The notes below the pieces were generated by a model. That model ran no database searches. It saw only the letters and a program-made list of their open reading frames with translations, and was not told the DNA's origin. A stretch of DNA of 64,000 nt from an uncultured Collinsella sp. (GTDB lineage: Bacteria > Actinomycetota > Coriobacteriia > Coriobacteriales > Coriobacteriaceae), in contig CALKBO010000015.1 in assembly GCA_937989875.1 (NCBI GenBank), forward strand, positions 14,347 to 78,346, in the 5' to 3' direction. How positions within the stretch are numbered: position 1 is the first letter of the stretch; every line of letters begins with the position of its first letter. Shown here piece after piece: positions 1 through 8,122 of the stretch. A program made the position numbers and the translations under genes.

Positions 1-1
1 C

Positions 2-478
2 GCCGTCGCGCTCACCATGTTCAACATTCCCATCCTGGTGCGCGTGATCCAGCAGGCGCTCGAGGACGTGCCGCAGGCCCAGCGCGATGCGTGCCTGGCC
101 ATGGGCCTTACCCGCTGGGAGGCCACGCTGCACATCCTGATCCCCGAGGCCATGCCCGCCATCGTGACCGGCATTGTGCTTTCGGCCGGCCGCGTGTTTG
201 GCGAGGCCGCAGCACTGCTCTTTACCTCGGGTATGAGCTCGCCGGTGCGTCTGAACTTCTTGAGCCTTAACCTGTCGAGCCCCACTTGCGCCTGGAACGT
301 GTTCCGTCCCGGCGAGTCGCTCGCCGTGCATATTTACAAGATCTATGGCGAGGGCAGCCCCGAGGCCCAGCAGATCGTCTGGGGCACCGCGGCGCTGCTG
401 ATGATCTGCGTGCTGCTGTTTAACGTAATCGCCCGCATTGTGGGCAAGCAACTGGCAAGGAAGATGATGGCCGAATGA
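2..478 (+). CDS. pstA: Phosphate ABC transporter permease PstA, C-terminal part (cut by window start)
   Basis: This is the C-terminal ~158 residues of an inner-membrane permease of the high-affinity phosphate importer PstSCAB. The reading frame is open to the left edge, so the true start lies outside the window. The part visible contains the cytoplasmic EAA-type loop (residues around 'ACLAMGLTRWEATLHIL') that docks onto the ATPase, then hydrophobic segments and a short basic tail. The stop codon overlaps the pstB start (ATGA), which shows translational coupling and supports the assignment. PstC and PstS should lie upstream, outside the view. Confidence 0.93.
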   Translation, partial: AVALTMFNIPILVRVIQQALEDVPQAQRDACLAMGLTRWEATLHILIPEAMPAIVTGIVLSAGRVFGEAAALLFTSGMSSPVRLNFLSLNLSSPTCAWNVFRPGESLAVHIYKIYGEGSPEAQQIVWGTAALLMICVLLFNVIARIVGKQLARKMMAE

Positions 479-1347
479 GCGAGATGAACGCAACGCCCGC
501 AACCGAAGCGGCCACGTCCGAGACCCAGGACTTCCTGTCGAGCGTGGGGGAGAGCGAGAAGCGCGTGCGCGTGAGCGGCAAGGCCGTGAGCGACGAGGTC
601 GTGCTCTCCACCAAGGACGTCAACGTGTACTATGGCGACCACCATGCGCTGCACAATACGTCGCTCGACTTTCACAAGGGCGAGATCACGGCGCTCATTG
701 GGCCTTCGGGCTGCGGCAAGTCGACCTTCTTGCGTAGCCTCAACCTTATGAATCGCGAGATCCGCGGCTGCCGCGTGGAGGGCGAGATCAACTACCGCGG
801 GCGCAACGTGAACATCAAGGCCGAGAACACCTACGAGCTGCGTCGGTCCATTGGCATGGTGTTCCAGCAGCCCAACCCTTTCCGCAAGTCCATTCGCGAC
901 AACATTACGTTTGCGCCCAGGCGCCACGGCATCACCGACCGCGACGAGCTCGATCGTATGGTCGAGGAAAGCCTGCGTGGTGCGGCACTGTGGGACGAGG
1001 TCAAGGACAAGCTCGACAAGAGCGCCTACGCGCTTTCGGGCGGCCAACAGCAGCGTCTGTGCATTGCGCGCACGCTGGCGCTCAACCCCGACGTGATTTT
1101 GTTTGACGAGCCCTGCTCGGCGCTCGACCCCATCTCGACGCTGGCGATCGAGGACCTGATGTCATCGATCGTTGCCGATCGTGCCATCGTCATCGTGACG
1201 CACAACATGGAGCAGGCGTCGCGCGTGTCCAACCGCACGGCGTTCTTCTACATGGGCGATATGGTCGAGTACGACGAGACTGACGAGATTTTCCAACAGC
1301 CCAAGGATAAGCGGCTGAATGATTACCTCACCGGCATGTTCTCCTAG
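475..1347 (+). CDS. pstB: Phosphate ABC transporter ATP-binding protein PstB
   Basis: The ATPase subunit of the phosphate importer. Walker A GPSGCGKST is at residues 76-84, the ABC signature LSGGQQQR at about 187-194, and Walker B with DEPCSALDP at about 207-219. The core from residue ~43 has the usual PstB length of about 250. The first ~42 residues are an extra hydrophilic, Ala/Thr/Glu-rich extension not normally present in PstB; a later start is possible but no better ribosome site is evident, and the ATGA overlap with pstA favours the start given. A strong terminator follows. Confidence 0.96.
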   Translation: MSEMNATPATEAATSETQDFLSSVGESEKRVRVSGKAVSDEVVLSTKDVNVYYGDHHALHNTSLDFHKGEITALIGPSGCGKSTFLRSLNLMNREIRGCRVEGEINYRGRNVNIKAENTYELRRSIGMVFQQPNPFRKSIRDNITFAPRRHGITDRDELDRMVEESLRGAALWDEVKDKLDKSAYALSGGQQQRLCIARTLALNPDVILFDEPCSALDPISTLAIEDLMSSIVADRAIVIVTHNMEQASRVSNRTAFFYMGDMVEYDETDEIFQQPKDKRLNDYLTGMFS

Positions 1348-1403
1348 TCCGGGACATGCTTGAGGCCCGCGGCGGCCACGGTTGCCGCGGGACTGATTGG
1401 AGA

Positions 1404-1440
1404 GGCGGGTCATCTCTTGCGGGAGATGGCCCGCCTTTTT
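1404..1440 (+). terminator. Rho-independent terminator after pstB
   Basis: A GGCGGG-CATCTC stem pairs with GAGATG-CCCGCC with one bulged base per side and is followed by five T residues. It ends the pst operon. Confidence 0.85.
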
Positions 1441-1510
1441 GTGTCGTGTGCGCCCCGCCTTTTCGCTGCTATCATGGACAACGTTGTATTTCTACGAAGG
1501 AGCAGGGCAT

Positions 1511-3370
1511 ATGGCGATTCTTTTGAGATGCGATTCCGTCAGCCTAGAGTTTCCCACCAAGCATATTTTCGATAGCGTGACGCTCGGCGTGGACGAGGGC
1601 GACCGTATTGGTATCGTCGGTAAAAACGGCGACGGCAAGTCGACGCTGCTGAGTGTGCTCGCCGGCACGCTGGAGCCCGACGATGGCCGCGTGACGCACC
1701 GCCGCGACACCACGATCGGATTGCTCGGCCAAAAGGACAACCTGGCCGATGCCGACACCGTGCATCATGCCGTCGTGGGCGATACGCCCGAGTATGAGTG
1801 GGCCTCGAGCCCACGTACGCGTCAGATCCTCGCTGGCCTTATTAGCGATGTGCCCTGGGAGGGCACGGTGGGCGAGCTTTCGGGCGGCCAGCGCCGTCGC
1901 GTGGACCTCGCGCGCCTGCTGATCGGCGACTACGACGTGCTTATGCTCGACGAGCCCACCAACCACCTGGACATGCGTACCATCAACTGGCTCGCGCGTC
2001 ACTTAAAGGCCCGCTGGCAGCGCGGTCAGGGCGCGATGCTCGTGGTCACGCACGACCGCTGGTTCCTGGATGAGGTCTGCACCAGCATGTGGGAGGTCCA
2101 CGACGGCCAGGTCGATCCCTTCGAGGGCGGTTACTCGGCCTACATCCTGCAGCGTGTGGAGCGCAACCGCATGGCCGCGGTTACCGAGGAGCGCCGCCGC
2201 AACATGGCGCGCAAGGAGCTCGCGTGGCTGAGCCGCGGTGCCCAGGCGCGCTCCACCAAGCCCAAGTTTCGCGTGGACGCCGCTCGCGAGCTCATCGCCG
2301 ACGTACCGCCTGTACGCGACGAGCTGGAGCTCAAGCGTCTGGCGGTGAGCCGCCTGGGCAAGCAGGTTATCGACGTAGTCGACGTGGATGCCGGCTATGC
2401 GGATACCGATGGCGCGCCCAAGCAGGTGCTCTCCGATGTGACCTGGCTCATCGGCGCGGGCGACCGCTATGGTCTTTTGGGCGAGAACGGCGCTGGCAAG
2501 TCGACGCTGCTCGATGTGATCCAGGGTAAGATTGAGCCCACGCGCGGCCGTGTGAAGATTGGCCAGACGGTGCGCTTTGGCGTGCTGTCGCAGCAGCTCG
2601 AGGAGCTCGAACCCTACATGGGCGACACGATCCGCGAGGTGCTCGGCAACTATAAGAAGTACTACGTCATCGACGGCAAGGAGACTTCGCCCGAGAAGCT
2701 CTGCGAGCGCCTGGGCTTTACGACACAGCAGCTCTGGAGCCGCATCGGCGATCTTTCGGGCGGCCAGCGCCGTCGCCTGTCGCTGCTGCTGACGATCCTG
2801 GACGAGCCCAACGTGCTCATCCTGGACGAGCCCGGCAACGACCTGGATACCGACATGCTCGCGATTGTCGAGGACCTGCTCGACGGCTGGCCCGGCACGT
2901 TGATCCTGGTGACACACGACCGCTTCTTGATGGAGCGCGTGACCGACCAGCAGTGGGCGCTGATCGACGGTCACCTGACGCATATGCCCGGCGGCGTCGA
3001 CCAGTACCTGCGCCTGTGCAACGCCACCGCCGAGGGCGAGCCCGTGGGTGCGCCGAGTGCCAAGACCGGCACGTTTGACACCGGTGCCGCGGCGGCTGCG
3101 GCCGAAAAGCCCAAGTCGAGCGGCCAGCCCAATGGCCTTTCCAACGCCGAACGCCAGAAGCTCCGCCGCGAGGTGAGCTCGCTCGAGCGCAAAATGGAGA
3201 CGCAGCGCGCACGCGTGGAGGAGGCCGAGGCCGCGATGACCCAGGTCGACCCCACCAATTACACGGCGCTGGGCGAGCAGCAGGCAAAGATCAACGAGGC
3301 CCACGCCGCCATGGACGAGTTGGAGATGGCGTGGCTCGAGGCGAGCGAGAAGCTCGAAGGCGAGGAGTAG
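1511..3370 (+). CDS. ABC-F family ATPase (Uup-like, ribosome-associated)
   Basis: A soluble protein of 619 residues with two ABC ATPase domains and no membrane segments. Walker A motifs are GKNGDGKST (37-45) and GENGAGKST (about 324-332); both signatures read LSGGQRRR, and the first Walker B runs into DEPTNHLD, typical of ABC-F. In the second, DEPGNDLD replaces it. The last ~80 residues form a charged coiled coil like the C-terminal domain of Uup. ABC-F proteins act on the ribosome (translation factors or antibiotic protection); Uup-like members are mostly housekeeping. The ATG at 1511 has AAGGAG nine bases upstream and is preferred over in-frame codons further left that lie in the terminator. 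Confidence 0.9.
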   Translation: MAILLRCDSVSLEFPTKHIFDSVTLGVDEGDRIGIVGKNGDGKSTLLSVLAGTLEPDDGRVTHRRDTTIGLLGQKDNLADADTVHHAVVGDTPEYEWASSPRTRQILAGLISDVPWEGTVGELSGGQRRRVDLARLLIGDYDVLMLDEPTNHLDMRTINWLARHLKARWQRGQGAMLVVTHDRWFLDEVCTSMWEVHDGQVDPFEGGYSAYILQRVERNRMAAVTEERRRNMARKELAWLSRGAQARSTKPKFRVDAARELIADVPPVRDELELKRLAVSRLGKQVIDVVDVDAGYADTDGAPKQVLSDVTWLIGAGDRYGLLGENGAGKSTLLDVIQGKIEPTRGRVKIGQTVRFGVLSQQLEELEPYMGDTIREVLGNYKKYYVIDGKETSPEKLCERLGFTTQQLWSRIGDLSGGQRRRLSLLLTILDEPNVLILDEPGNDLDTDMLAIVEDLLDGWPGTLILVTHDRFLMERVTDQQWALIDGHLTHMPGGVDQYLRLCNATAEGEPVGAPSAKTGTFDTGAAAAAAEKPKSSGQPNGLSNAERQKLRREVSSLERKMETQRARVEEAEAAMTQVDPTNYTALGEQQAKINEAHAAMDELEMAWLEASEKLEGEE

Positions 3371-3376
3371 GCGAGG

Positions 3377-4147
3377 ATGATTAAGGCTGCATTTTTCGAT
3401 ATCGACGGCACGTTGCTGAGCTTTAAGACCCACCAGATTCCGGCGTCGGCACAGCAGGTACTCGACAGCTTTCGCGAGCAGGGGATTGCGTGCGTGATCG
3501 CCACGGGCCGCCCGACCTACCAGATGCCGGATTGGCTGTTCGACTTGGGATGGGATGCGTACATTACGCTTTCGGGCCAGCACTGTTTTGATGCCAAGGG
3601 CGTTTATCGCAGCTGCCCGATCGATCCGGACGACGTTGCGGTGATTGTGGACCAGGTGGCGCAGGGGCGCTACGACTCGCTGTGCATGCAGGGCGAGAAC
3701 TCGTTTGTGAACCGCCTGTCCGAGCGCGTGGTGACGGCCGGCAACAACGCGGGGATCGTCTACCACGAGGAGCCGTTCGAGCATGCCTTCGATGCGCCGG
3801 TTTACCAGTTCTGCGCCTTTGTGGACCCGGCCGACGAGCATATCGTGACCGATGCGGTGTCGCATTCGCTCACTACGCGCTGGTGCGATTTGTTCTGCGA
3901 CATTATTCCGGCCAACGGCGGCAAGGACCTGGGCGTGGCTGCGACGCTGGAGCGCCTGGGCATCGACGCGAGCGAAGCGATTGCTTTTGGCGACGGCGAG
4001 AACGACCTGTCGATGTTTTCCGCCGTGGGCACGAGCGTGGCCATGGGTAACGCGCAGGACACGGTGAAAGCTGCGGCGACCTATGTGACGACCGCCGTGG
4101 ACGACGACGGGATCTACAACGCCGCGAAGCACTTTGGTCTGCTGTAG
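3377..4147 (+). CDS. HAD superfamily hydrolase, Cof type (IIB cap)
   Basis: A 256-residue sugar-phosphate-phosphatase-like protein. HAD motif I DIDGT is at residues 8-12 (nucleophile D8), motif II is in 'VIATGRPT', the motif III lysine lies in 'NGGKDLG', and motif IV is GDGENDLSMF. The central cap is of the Cof/YidA type. The substrate cannot be told from sequence. It starts six bases after the ABC-F stop codon, so the two are probably co-transcribed. Confidence 0.9.
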   Translation: MIKAAFFDIDGTLLSFKTHQIPASAQQVLDSFREQGIACVIATGRPTYQMPDWLFDLGWDAYITLSGQHCFDAKGVYRSCPIDPDDVAVIVDQVAQGRYDSLCMQGENSFVNRLSERVVTAGNNAGIVYHEEPFEHAFDAPVYQFCAFVDPADEHIVTDAVSHSLTTRWCDLFCDIIPANGGKDLGVAATLERLGIDASEAIAFGDGENDLSMFSAVGTSVAMGNAQDTVKAAATYVTTAVDDDGIYNAAKHFGLL

Positions 4148-4156
4148 CTGCGGATT

Positions 4157-4204
4157 CGGCACTTGGGGACGTTCCTTTTTCTGCCGGCAGAGGGGGACAC
4201 TCCT
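4157..4204. repeat. GGGGACGTTCC-type intergenic repeat, copy 1
   Basis: The segment contains CGGCACTTGGGGACGTTCC, then TGCCGGCA, then GGGGGACACTCC. Near-identical text recurs at 55965-56013 and, expanded, at 43200-43340. The CGGCA and TGCCG ends can pair. Function unknown; it lies between genes in each case. Confidence 0.75.
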
Positions 4205-4362
4205 TGCGCGCTGCGTGCCGTGTCGCCTTGCTTACCCCGCGCATTTTGTGAAACACGGTTAACTTTTTGAACAACGTAGTAAGACATGGGCAACTTTTGC
4301 GGTAAAGTAAATCAAGCAAAAGTATCCAAAGGCTAACTAGAAGCCATCGCGAAAGGCGGCCC

Positions 4363-4752
4363 ATGGCCCTGCGTGAATCCGGAGAAGACTATCTCGAATC
4401 TATTTATGTGCTCTCGGAGCGCCAGGGCATCGTTCGCTCGATTGACGTTGCCGAATACCTGGGCGTAACCAAGGCAAGCGTCTCCAAAGCCATGGCCGCG
4501 TTGGAGAACAACGGCTACGTAGAGATGGGCAAACGCGATGTGCATCTGACGGAACGCGGTCTTGAGGTCGCTCGTCAAATGTGGGAGCGTCACTGCTTTT
4601 TCGTGGGGCTGCTGGAGGATGCGGGTGTTTCGGCTGAGGTCGCGTCGCAAGAGGGCTGCCACATGGAGCACTGCCTGAGCGAGGAGAGCTTCGAGAAGCT
4701 ACGGGCGATGTTGGGCCGGGAAGATGTAGCGGGTTCAACAACAGAAGCCTAA
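4363..4752 (+). CDS. DtxR/MntR-family metal-dependent transcriptional regulator
   Basis: A 129-residue repressor with an N-terminal winged helix (about residues 5-65, 'VTKASVSKAMAALE' recognition helix) and a metal-binding dimerisation domain. H77 and the cluster C99-x2-E102-H103 match the primary site of DtxR (Cys-x2-Glu-His) rather than the Glu-x2-Glu-His of MntR, so iron is somewhat more likely than manganese. It lacks the SH3-like third domain of long DtxR proteins. It stands alone with its own upstream AT-rich promoter region; no metal transporter is adjacent on the same strand, so its targets are elsewhere or it is autoregulated. Confidence 0.88.
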   Translation: MALRESGEDYLESIYVLSERQGIVRSIDVAEYLGVTKASVSKAMAALENNGYVEMGKRDVHLTERGLEVARQMWERHCFFVGLLEDAGVSAEVASQEGCHMEHCLSEESFEKLRAMLGREDVAGSTTEA

Positions 4753-4888
4753 CTGACCCACAGTAGCGCGGAGTTCGCGCAAAGCGCGAACCAGCGACCG
4801 GGACCAGCGGCCCTTTCGGCCAAGTCTATTTCAGCAAAGGAACCCCGCCAGCAAGCGATGCCCAAGAACCATCAGCAACGTTACCGCA

Positions 4889-5017
4889 GGCCGGGGCCGG
4901 GCTTGGTTTTGAAAACACTCCGCAGACCAGAAGTGCCCCCGTTCGTAGCTCCGAAGGAGCAGAACGGGGGCACTTCATTGGTCGAGGACGTTTTCAAAAC
5001 CAAGCCCGGCCCCGGCC
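4889..5017. repeat. 129-bp nested palindrome between dtxR-like and zinc ATPase genes
   Basis: Two 28-base arms (4889-4916 and 4990-5017) are perfect reverse complements, rich in GGCCGGG and ending in a TTTTGAAAAC stretch. Inside them a second pair (AAGTGCCCCCGTTC at about 4931-4944 and its complement at 4962-4975) forms a further stem. The whole could fold as one long cruciform or RNA hairpin and could stop transcription from both converging genes. No coding gene lies in 4753-5033. Confidence 0.85.
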
Positions 5018-5033
5018 GGAGGGGCTACGGACG

Positions 5034-6986
5034 CTACAGGTTCTTGACACCCATCGCGCGCATGGCGTTCAGGATGGCGATGATCGCCACGCCCACGTCG
5101 CCAAAGACGGCAAGCCACATGTTGGCGATGCCGAGCGCCGCAAGCACCAAAATCAGCAGCTTAACGCCCAGCGCAAAGATGATGTTCTGCCAGACGATCG
5201 ACATGGTCTTGCGTGCCACGCGGATCGCGCGGGAAATGTTGGACGGCTTGTCATCCATGAGCACCACGTCGGCGGCCTCAATCGCGGCGTCGGAACCCAT
5301 AGCGCCCATGGCAATGCCCACATCGGCGCGCGTAAGCACAGGCGCGTCGTTGATGCCGTCGCCGACAAAGGCGAGCTTGCCCTTGCCGCCTTCGGCCGCG
5401 AGCAACGCCTCAACACGCTCGACCTTATCGCCCGGCAGCAGCTGCGCGTGGAACTCGTCGAGTCCCAGCCGCTTGGCCACCGCAGCAGCCACTTCCTCGC
5501 GGTCGCCCGTGAGCATGACGGTGCGCTTGACGCCGGCGGCGTGCAGGTCGCGGATCGTCTGTTCGGCATCGGCCTTAACGGTGTCTGCAATCACGATGTG
5601 GCCGGCGTACACGCCGTCAACGAGCACATGCAGAATCGTTCCGATGACCTCGCAATCGGGCGCTTCGACTCCGGCCGCGGCGAGCATCTTTGCGTTGCCA
5701 ACGACGACGTGCTTGTCGTCGATGGTTGCCGTCACGCCGTGGCCCGCGTCGTTGGCGGAGTCGCTAACGCGCTTGGGGTCGACCTCGCCCTGGTAGGCGA
5801 CACGCACGGACTGCGCGATGGGGTGATCGGAGAACGACTCCGCAAGGGCTGCGACCTCAAGCAACGACTGCTCGGTATAGCCAGTCTCGGGGTGTACCGC
5901 CACGACCGAGAACGTGCCGTTGGTGAGCGTGCCCGTTTTGTCGAAGACGACGGTGTCCACGTCGGCGAGCGTCTCGAGGTAGTTGGAGCCCTTGATGAGA
6001 ACGCCCAGCTTGGACGCGCCGCCGATGCCGCCAAAGAAACTGAGCGGCACGCTGATCACGAGCGCGCACGGGCAGCTGACGACCAGGAAAGTCAGGCCGC
6101 GCAGAATCCAGTCGGACCAGGCACCGGTGACCAGGCCGCCGCCAAGAGCGAGCACCGCGGCCGCGCCGGTGACGGCGGGGGTGTAGACGCGGGCAAAGCG
6201 TGTGATGAAGTTCTCGGTGCGCGCCTTCTTTTCGCTGGCATTCTCCACGAGCTCTAGGACGCGCGCGACGGTGGACTCGCCAAACGGCTTGGTGGTGCGC
6301 ACGTGGATGAGCCCCGTCATGTTGATGCAGCCGCTGATGATATCGTCGCCGGACTTGGCGGGGCGGGGGACTGACTCGCCCGTGAGCACGGCGGTGTCGA
6401 GCTGGGTCTCGCCTTCGACGATGACGCCGTCGATAGGCACGCGCTCACCGGGCTTGACCACGATCACGGTGCCGACGGCGATGTCATCGGGGAAGACCTG
6501 TTCGAGTGTGCCGTCGGGTTGCTCGACGTTGGCGTAGTCGGGTGCGATGTCCATCATGGCGCTGATCGATTTACGGCTCTTGCCCACGGCGTATGCCTGG
6601 AACAGCTCGCCGACCTGGTAGAACAGCATGACGGCGGCGCCTTCGGCCATGTGCGGATCGGTGTCGGGGAAGAGCACCATGGCAAACGCGCCGATGGTCG
6701 CGACGGCCATAAGGAAGCTCTCGTCGAACGCCTTGCCGCGGCGGATGTTGTTGTATGCCTTTTGGAGCACGTCGTAGCCGGCAATCAAAAACGGCACGAG
6801 GAACAGTGCGAAGCTGGCGTAGATGTCGCCCGGGGTGCCGAATGCGGCAGTGAGGGTGCCGAGCTCATCGAGGGCGTACACCACGGCAAAAATGCCCAGC
6901 GCTACCAGGATGCGGTTGCGCTTATGCTCGAGTGACTCTTTTTTCTTGCGCTTCTTCTTTTTCTTCTTGGGGTCGGCGGTGGCCAT
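5034..6986 (-). CDS. Zn2+/Cd2+/Pb2+-transporting P-type ATPase (P1B-2, ZntA/CadA type)
   Basis: A 650-residue heavy-metal exporter of the cytoplasmic membrane. The transport-site motif CPC is at 305-307, the phosphorylated aspartate in DKTGT is D349, and the HP motif (SDHPIA) and GDGINDAP hinge are present. The last membrane helices keep a Lys in 'LGVKLL' and an Asp in 'AVFGDVG', the pair typical of zinc/cadmium pumps. The N-terminus carries no HMA metal-binding domain; it begins with a run of lysines (residues ~6-15). The HMA domain is instead the separate gene at 7087. The ATG at 6986 has GGGAGGA upstream; the longer frame runs through an operator site. Confidence 0.94.
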   Translation of the reverse strand: MATADPKKKKKKRKKKESLEHKRNRILVALGIFAVVYALDELGTLTAAFGTPGDIYASFALFLVPFLIAGYDVLQKAYNNIRRGKAFDESFLMAVATIGAFAMVLFPDTDPHMAEGAAVMLFYQVGELFQAYAVGKSRKSISAMMDIAPDYANVEQPDGTLEQVFPDDIAVGTVIVVKPGERVPIDGVIVEGETQLDTAVLTGESVPRPAKSGDDIISGCINMTGLIHVRTTKPFGESTVARVLELVENASEKKARTENFITRFARVYTPAVTGAAAVLALGGGLVTGAWSDWILRGLTFLVVSCPCALVISVPLSFFGGIGGASKLGVLIKGSNYLETLADVDTVVFDKTGTLTNGTFSVVAVHPETGYTEQSLLEVAALAESFSDHPIAQSVRVAYQGEVDPKRVSDSANDAGHGVTATIDDKHVVVGNAKMLAAAGVEAPDCEVIGTILHVLVDGVYAGHIVIADTVKADAEQTIRDLHAAGVKRTVMLTGDREEVAAAVAKRLGLDEFHAQLLPGDKVERVEALLAAEGGKGKLAFVGDGINDAPVLTRADVGIAMGAMGSDAAIEAADVVLMDDKPSNISRAIRVARKTMSIVWQNIIFALGVKLLILVLAALGIANMWLAVFGDVGVAIIAILNAMRAMGVKNL

Positions 6987-7010
6987 GACTCGTATCCTCC
7001 CATTTGAATG

Positions 7011-7030
7011 TATGAACACTCGCTCATATA
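7011..7030. promoter_or_regulatory. ArsR-type operator upstream of the P-type ATPase gene
   Basis: On the minus strand this 20-bp site reads TATATGAGCGAGTGTTCATA. It agrees with the two sites before the arsR-type gene at nearly every position, and it lies just upstream of the ATPase start at 6986. The ATATGA...TCATA dyad is typical of SmtB/CadC-family operators. Confidence 0.8.
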
Positions 7031-7086
7031 ATTTCGCGAGCAAAGGCCGCGGCAAGCGCGGCCTTGCAGGTTGGCGTAAACCCGGG

Positions 7087-7305
7087 CTAGAGAATGATCT
7101 CGCAGTCCGGCTCGGCGTCGGCCGTAAACTCTACAACGCGGTTGAGCACCTCGTCGAACTCGGCGTCATCGGCCTCGAGCGTCAACTTCTGGGTCATAAA
7201 GTTGACGGACACGGATTTGACGCCCTCGAGCTTGGCCAGCTCGTCCTGGAGCTCGCGCGCACAGTTGGCGCAGTCGATCTCGTCGAGCTTATACTGCTTT
7301 TTCAT
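7087..7305 (-). CDS. Stand-alone heavy-metal-associated (HMA) domain protein / metallochaperone
   Basis: A 72-residue protein with the ferredoxin-like HMA fold and the metal-binding motif DCANC (C12 and C15). Such domains usually form the N-terminus of P1B ATPases, or act as small chaperones such as CopZ. Here the partner ATPase downstream lacks an HMA domain, so this protein probably supplies metal to it or buffers cytoplasmic zinc. It lies between the ArsR sensor and the ATPase in the same direction. An acidic C-terminal tail (EPDCEIIL) adds a third cysteine. Confidence 0.9.
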   Translation of the reverse strand: MKKQYKLDEIDCANCARELQDELAKLEGVKSVSVNFMTQKLTLEADDAEFDEVLNRVVEFTADAEPDCEIIL

Positions 7306-7367
7306 GGTGGGTTCCTTTCCCGTTTTTGCGGCTTGGGTGCAGGCCGCGCTGGTACCGTGGTTGGTTG

Positions 7368-7733
7368 CTATTCGCAGATATGGCTCATGCCCTGGTTGAG
7401 CATGGTGTAGACGTGGTCGTCGGCGAGCGAGTATAGGATATTGCGCCCGTCGCGCCGGAATTTAACCAGGTGCGACTGCTTGAGTGTGCGCAGCTGGTGC
7501 GACACCGCGGACTGCGAGGTTTCGGTCGCTTCGGCGATGTCTGCCACGCAGAGCTCGCGGCCCATGAGGGCGTAAAGGATCTTGATGCGCGTGGTGTCGC
7601 TGAAGACCTTGAACAGGTCGGCGAGGTCGTAGAGAAGCTCCTCGTCGGGAAGGTCCTCGGGCGAGCAGGTGGTGGGGATCGCGGGTTCGGTGGCCTCGAT
7701 GTCGGGTTTCGTTTCATCAACGCGGATGCTCAT
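7368..7733 (-). CDS. ArsR/SmtB-family metal-sensing repressor
   Basis: A 121-residue winged-helix repressor. The recognition helix is in 'TSQSAVSHQLRTLKQ'. The C-terminal helix has D105-x-H107-x10-H118-x2-E121, the alpha-5 zinc/cobalt site of SmtB, CzrA and NmtR. The alpha-3 region reads ELCVADIAE with a single Cys, so the cadmium/lead alpha-3 site of CadC is incomplete. It should release DNA when zinc (or cobalt) binds, and so derepress itself, the HMA protein and the ATPase. Two operator copies precede it and a third precedes the ATPase. Confidence 0.93.
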   Translation of the reverse strand: MSIRVDETKPDIEATEPAIPTTCSPEDLPDEELLYDLADLFKVFSDTTRIKILYALMGRELCVADIAEATETSQSAVSHQLRTLKQSHLVKFRRDGRNILYSLADDHVYTMLNQGMSHICE

Positions 7734-7748
7734 TGCAATATCCTTTCA

Positions 7749-7801
7749 TATGAACATGCGCTCATATAACTTGCTTTCGATTATATGAGTGTATGTTCAT
7801 A
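7749..7801. promoter_or_regulatory. Tandem pair of ArsR-type operators
   Basis: Two 20-bp sites face opposite ways: 7749-7768 (minus-strand reading TATATGAGCGCATGTTCATA) and 7782-7801 (plus-strand reading TATATGAGTGTATGTTCATA). With the site at 7011 the consensus is TATATGAGYGNRTGTTCATA. They lie 16-68 bases before the arsR-type start codon. Confidence 0.82.
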
Positions 7802-7880
7802 TGTCAATACAATTTGCGTTAATTTCGATGACTGCTTGCCGCCTCTGCGATTTTCTGTGGGTTGGGAGACATCGACGCAA

Positions 7881-8106
7881 TGCTCGCCAACATATTTCGA
7901 GATGTTCGGCTAGCATGCTAAGAAAGCCACCTTGAGAAGCATTAGAACTGTTCATATTTGTACTTTATCGTGTCAAATACCGCGAGAATCAGTTCTTCCT
8001 CTACGGGAGTTCCTGCAGAATCAGTTTTATCTAAAGTTATATTGAGCATTGCTGCAGCCAATCTGGCACACCGTTGGCCGAATAAGTCGAAAAATGTAGG
8101 TGGACA
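7881..8106. repeat. Short element with ~30-bp inverted ends, copy 1
   Basis: The left end (about 7883-7913, CTCGCCAACATATTTCGAG...) and right end (about 8073-8104, ...TCGAAAAATGTAGGTGG) are imperfect inverted repeats around ~160 bp of low-G+C sequence without a convincing gene. The same ends occur at 9543 and 9736. The pair brackets the gene at 8123, as a MITE-like or REPIN-like element would. Confidence 0.65.
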
Positions 8107-8122
8107 TCCGCAGAGATCGCCT

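Noticed and set aside
2003..4162. 719-codon open frame on the minus strand opposite the ABC-F and HAD genes
   Set aside because: It is antisense to two well-supported genes, has no start signal or domain, and reflects the absence of stops opposite GC-rich codons.
4858..5796. Plus-strand 312-codon frame through the nested palindrome
   Set aside because: It encodes Ser/Thr/Pro/Met-rich low complexity opposite the ATPase gene and through a hairpin.
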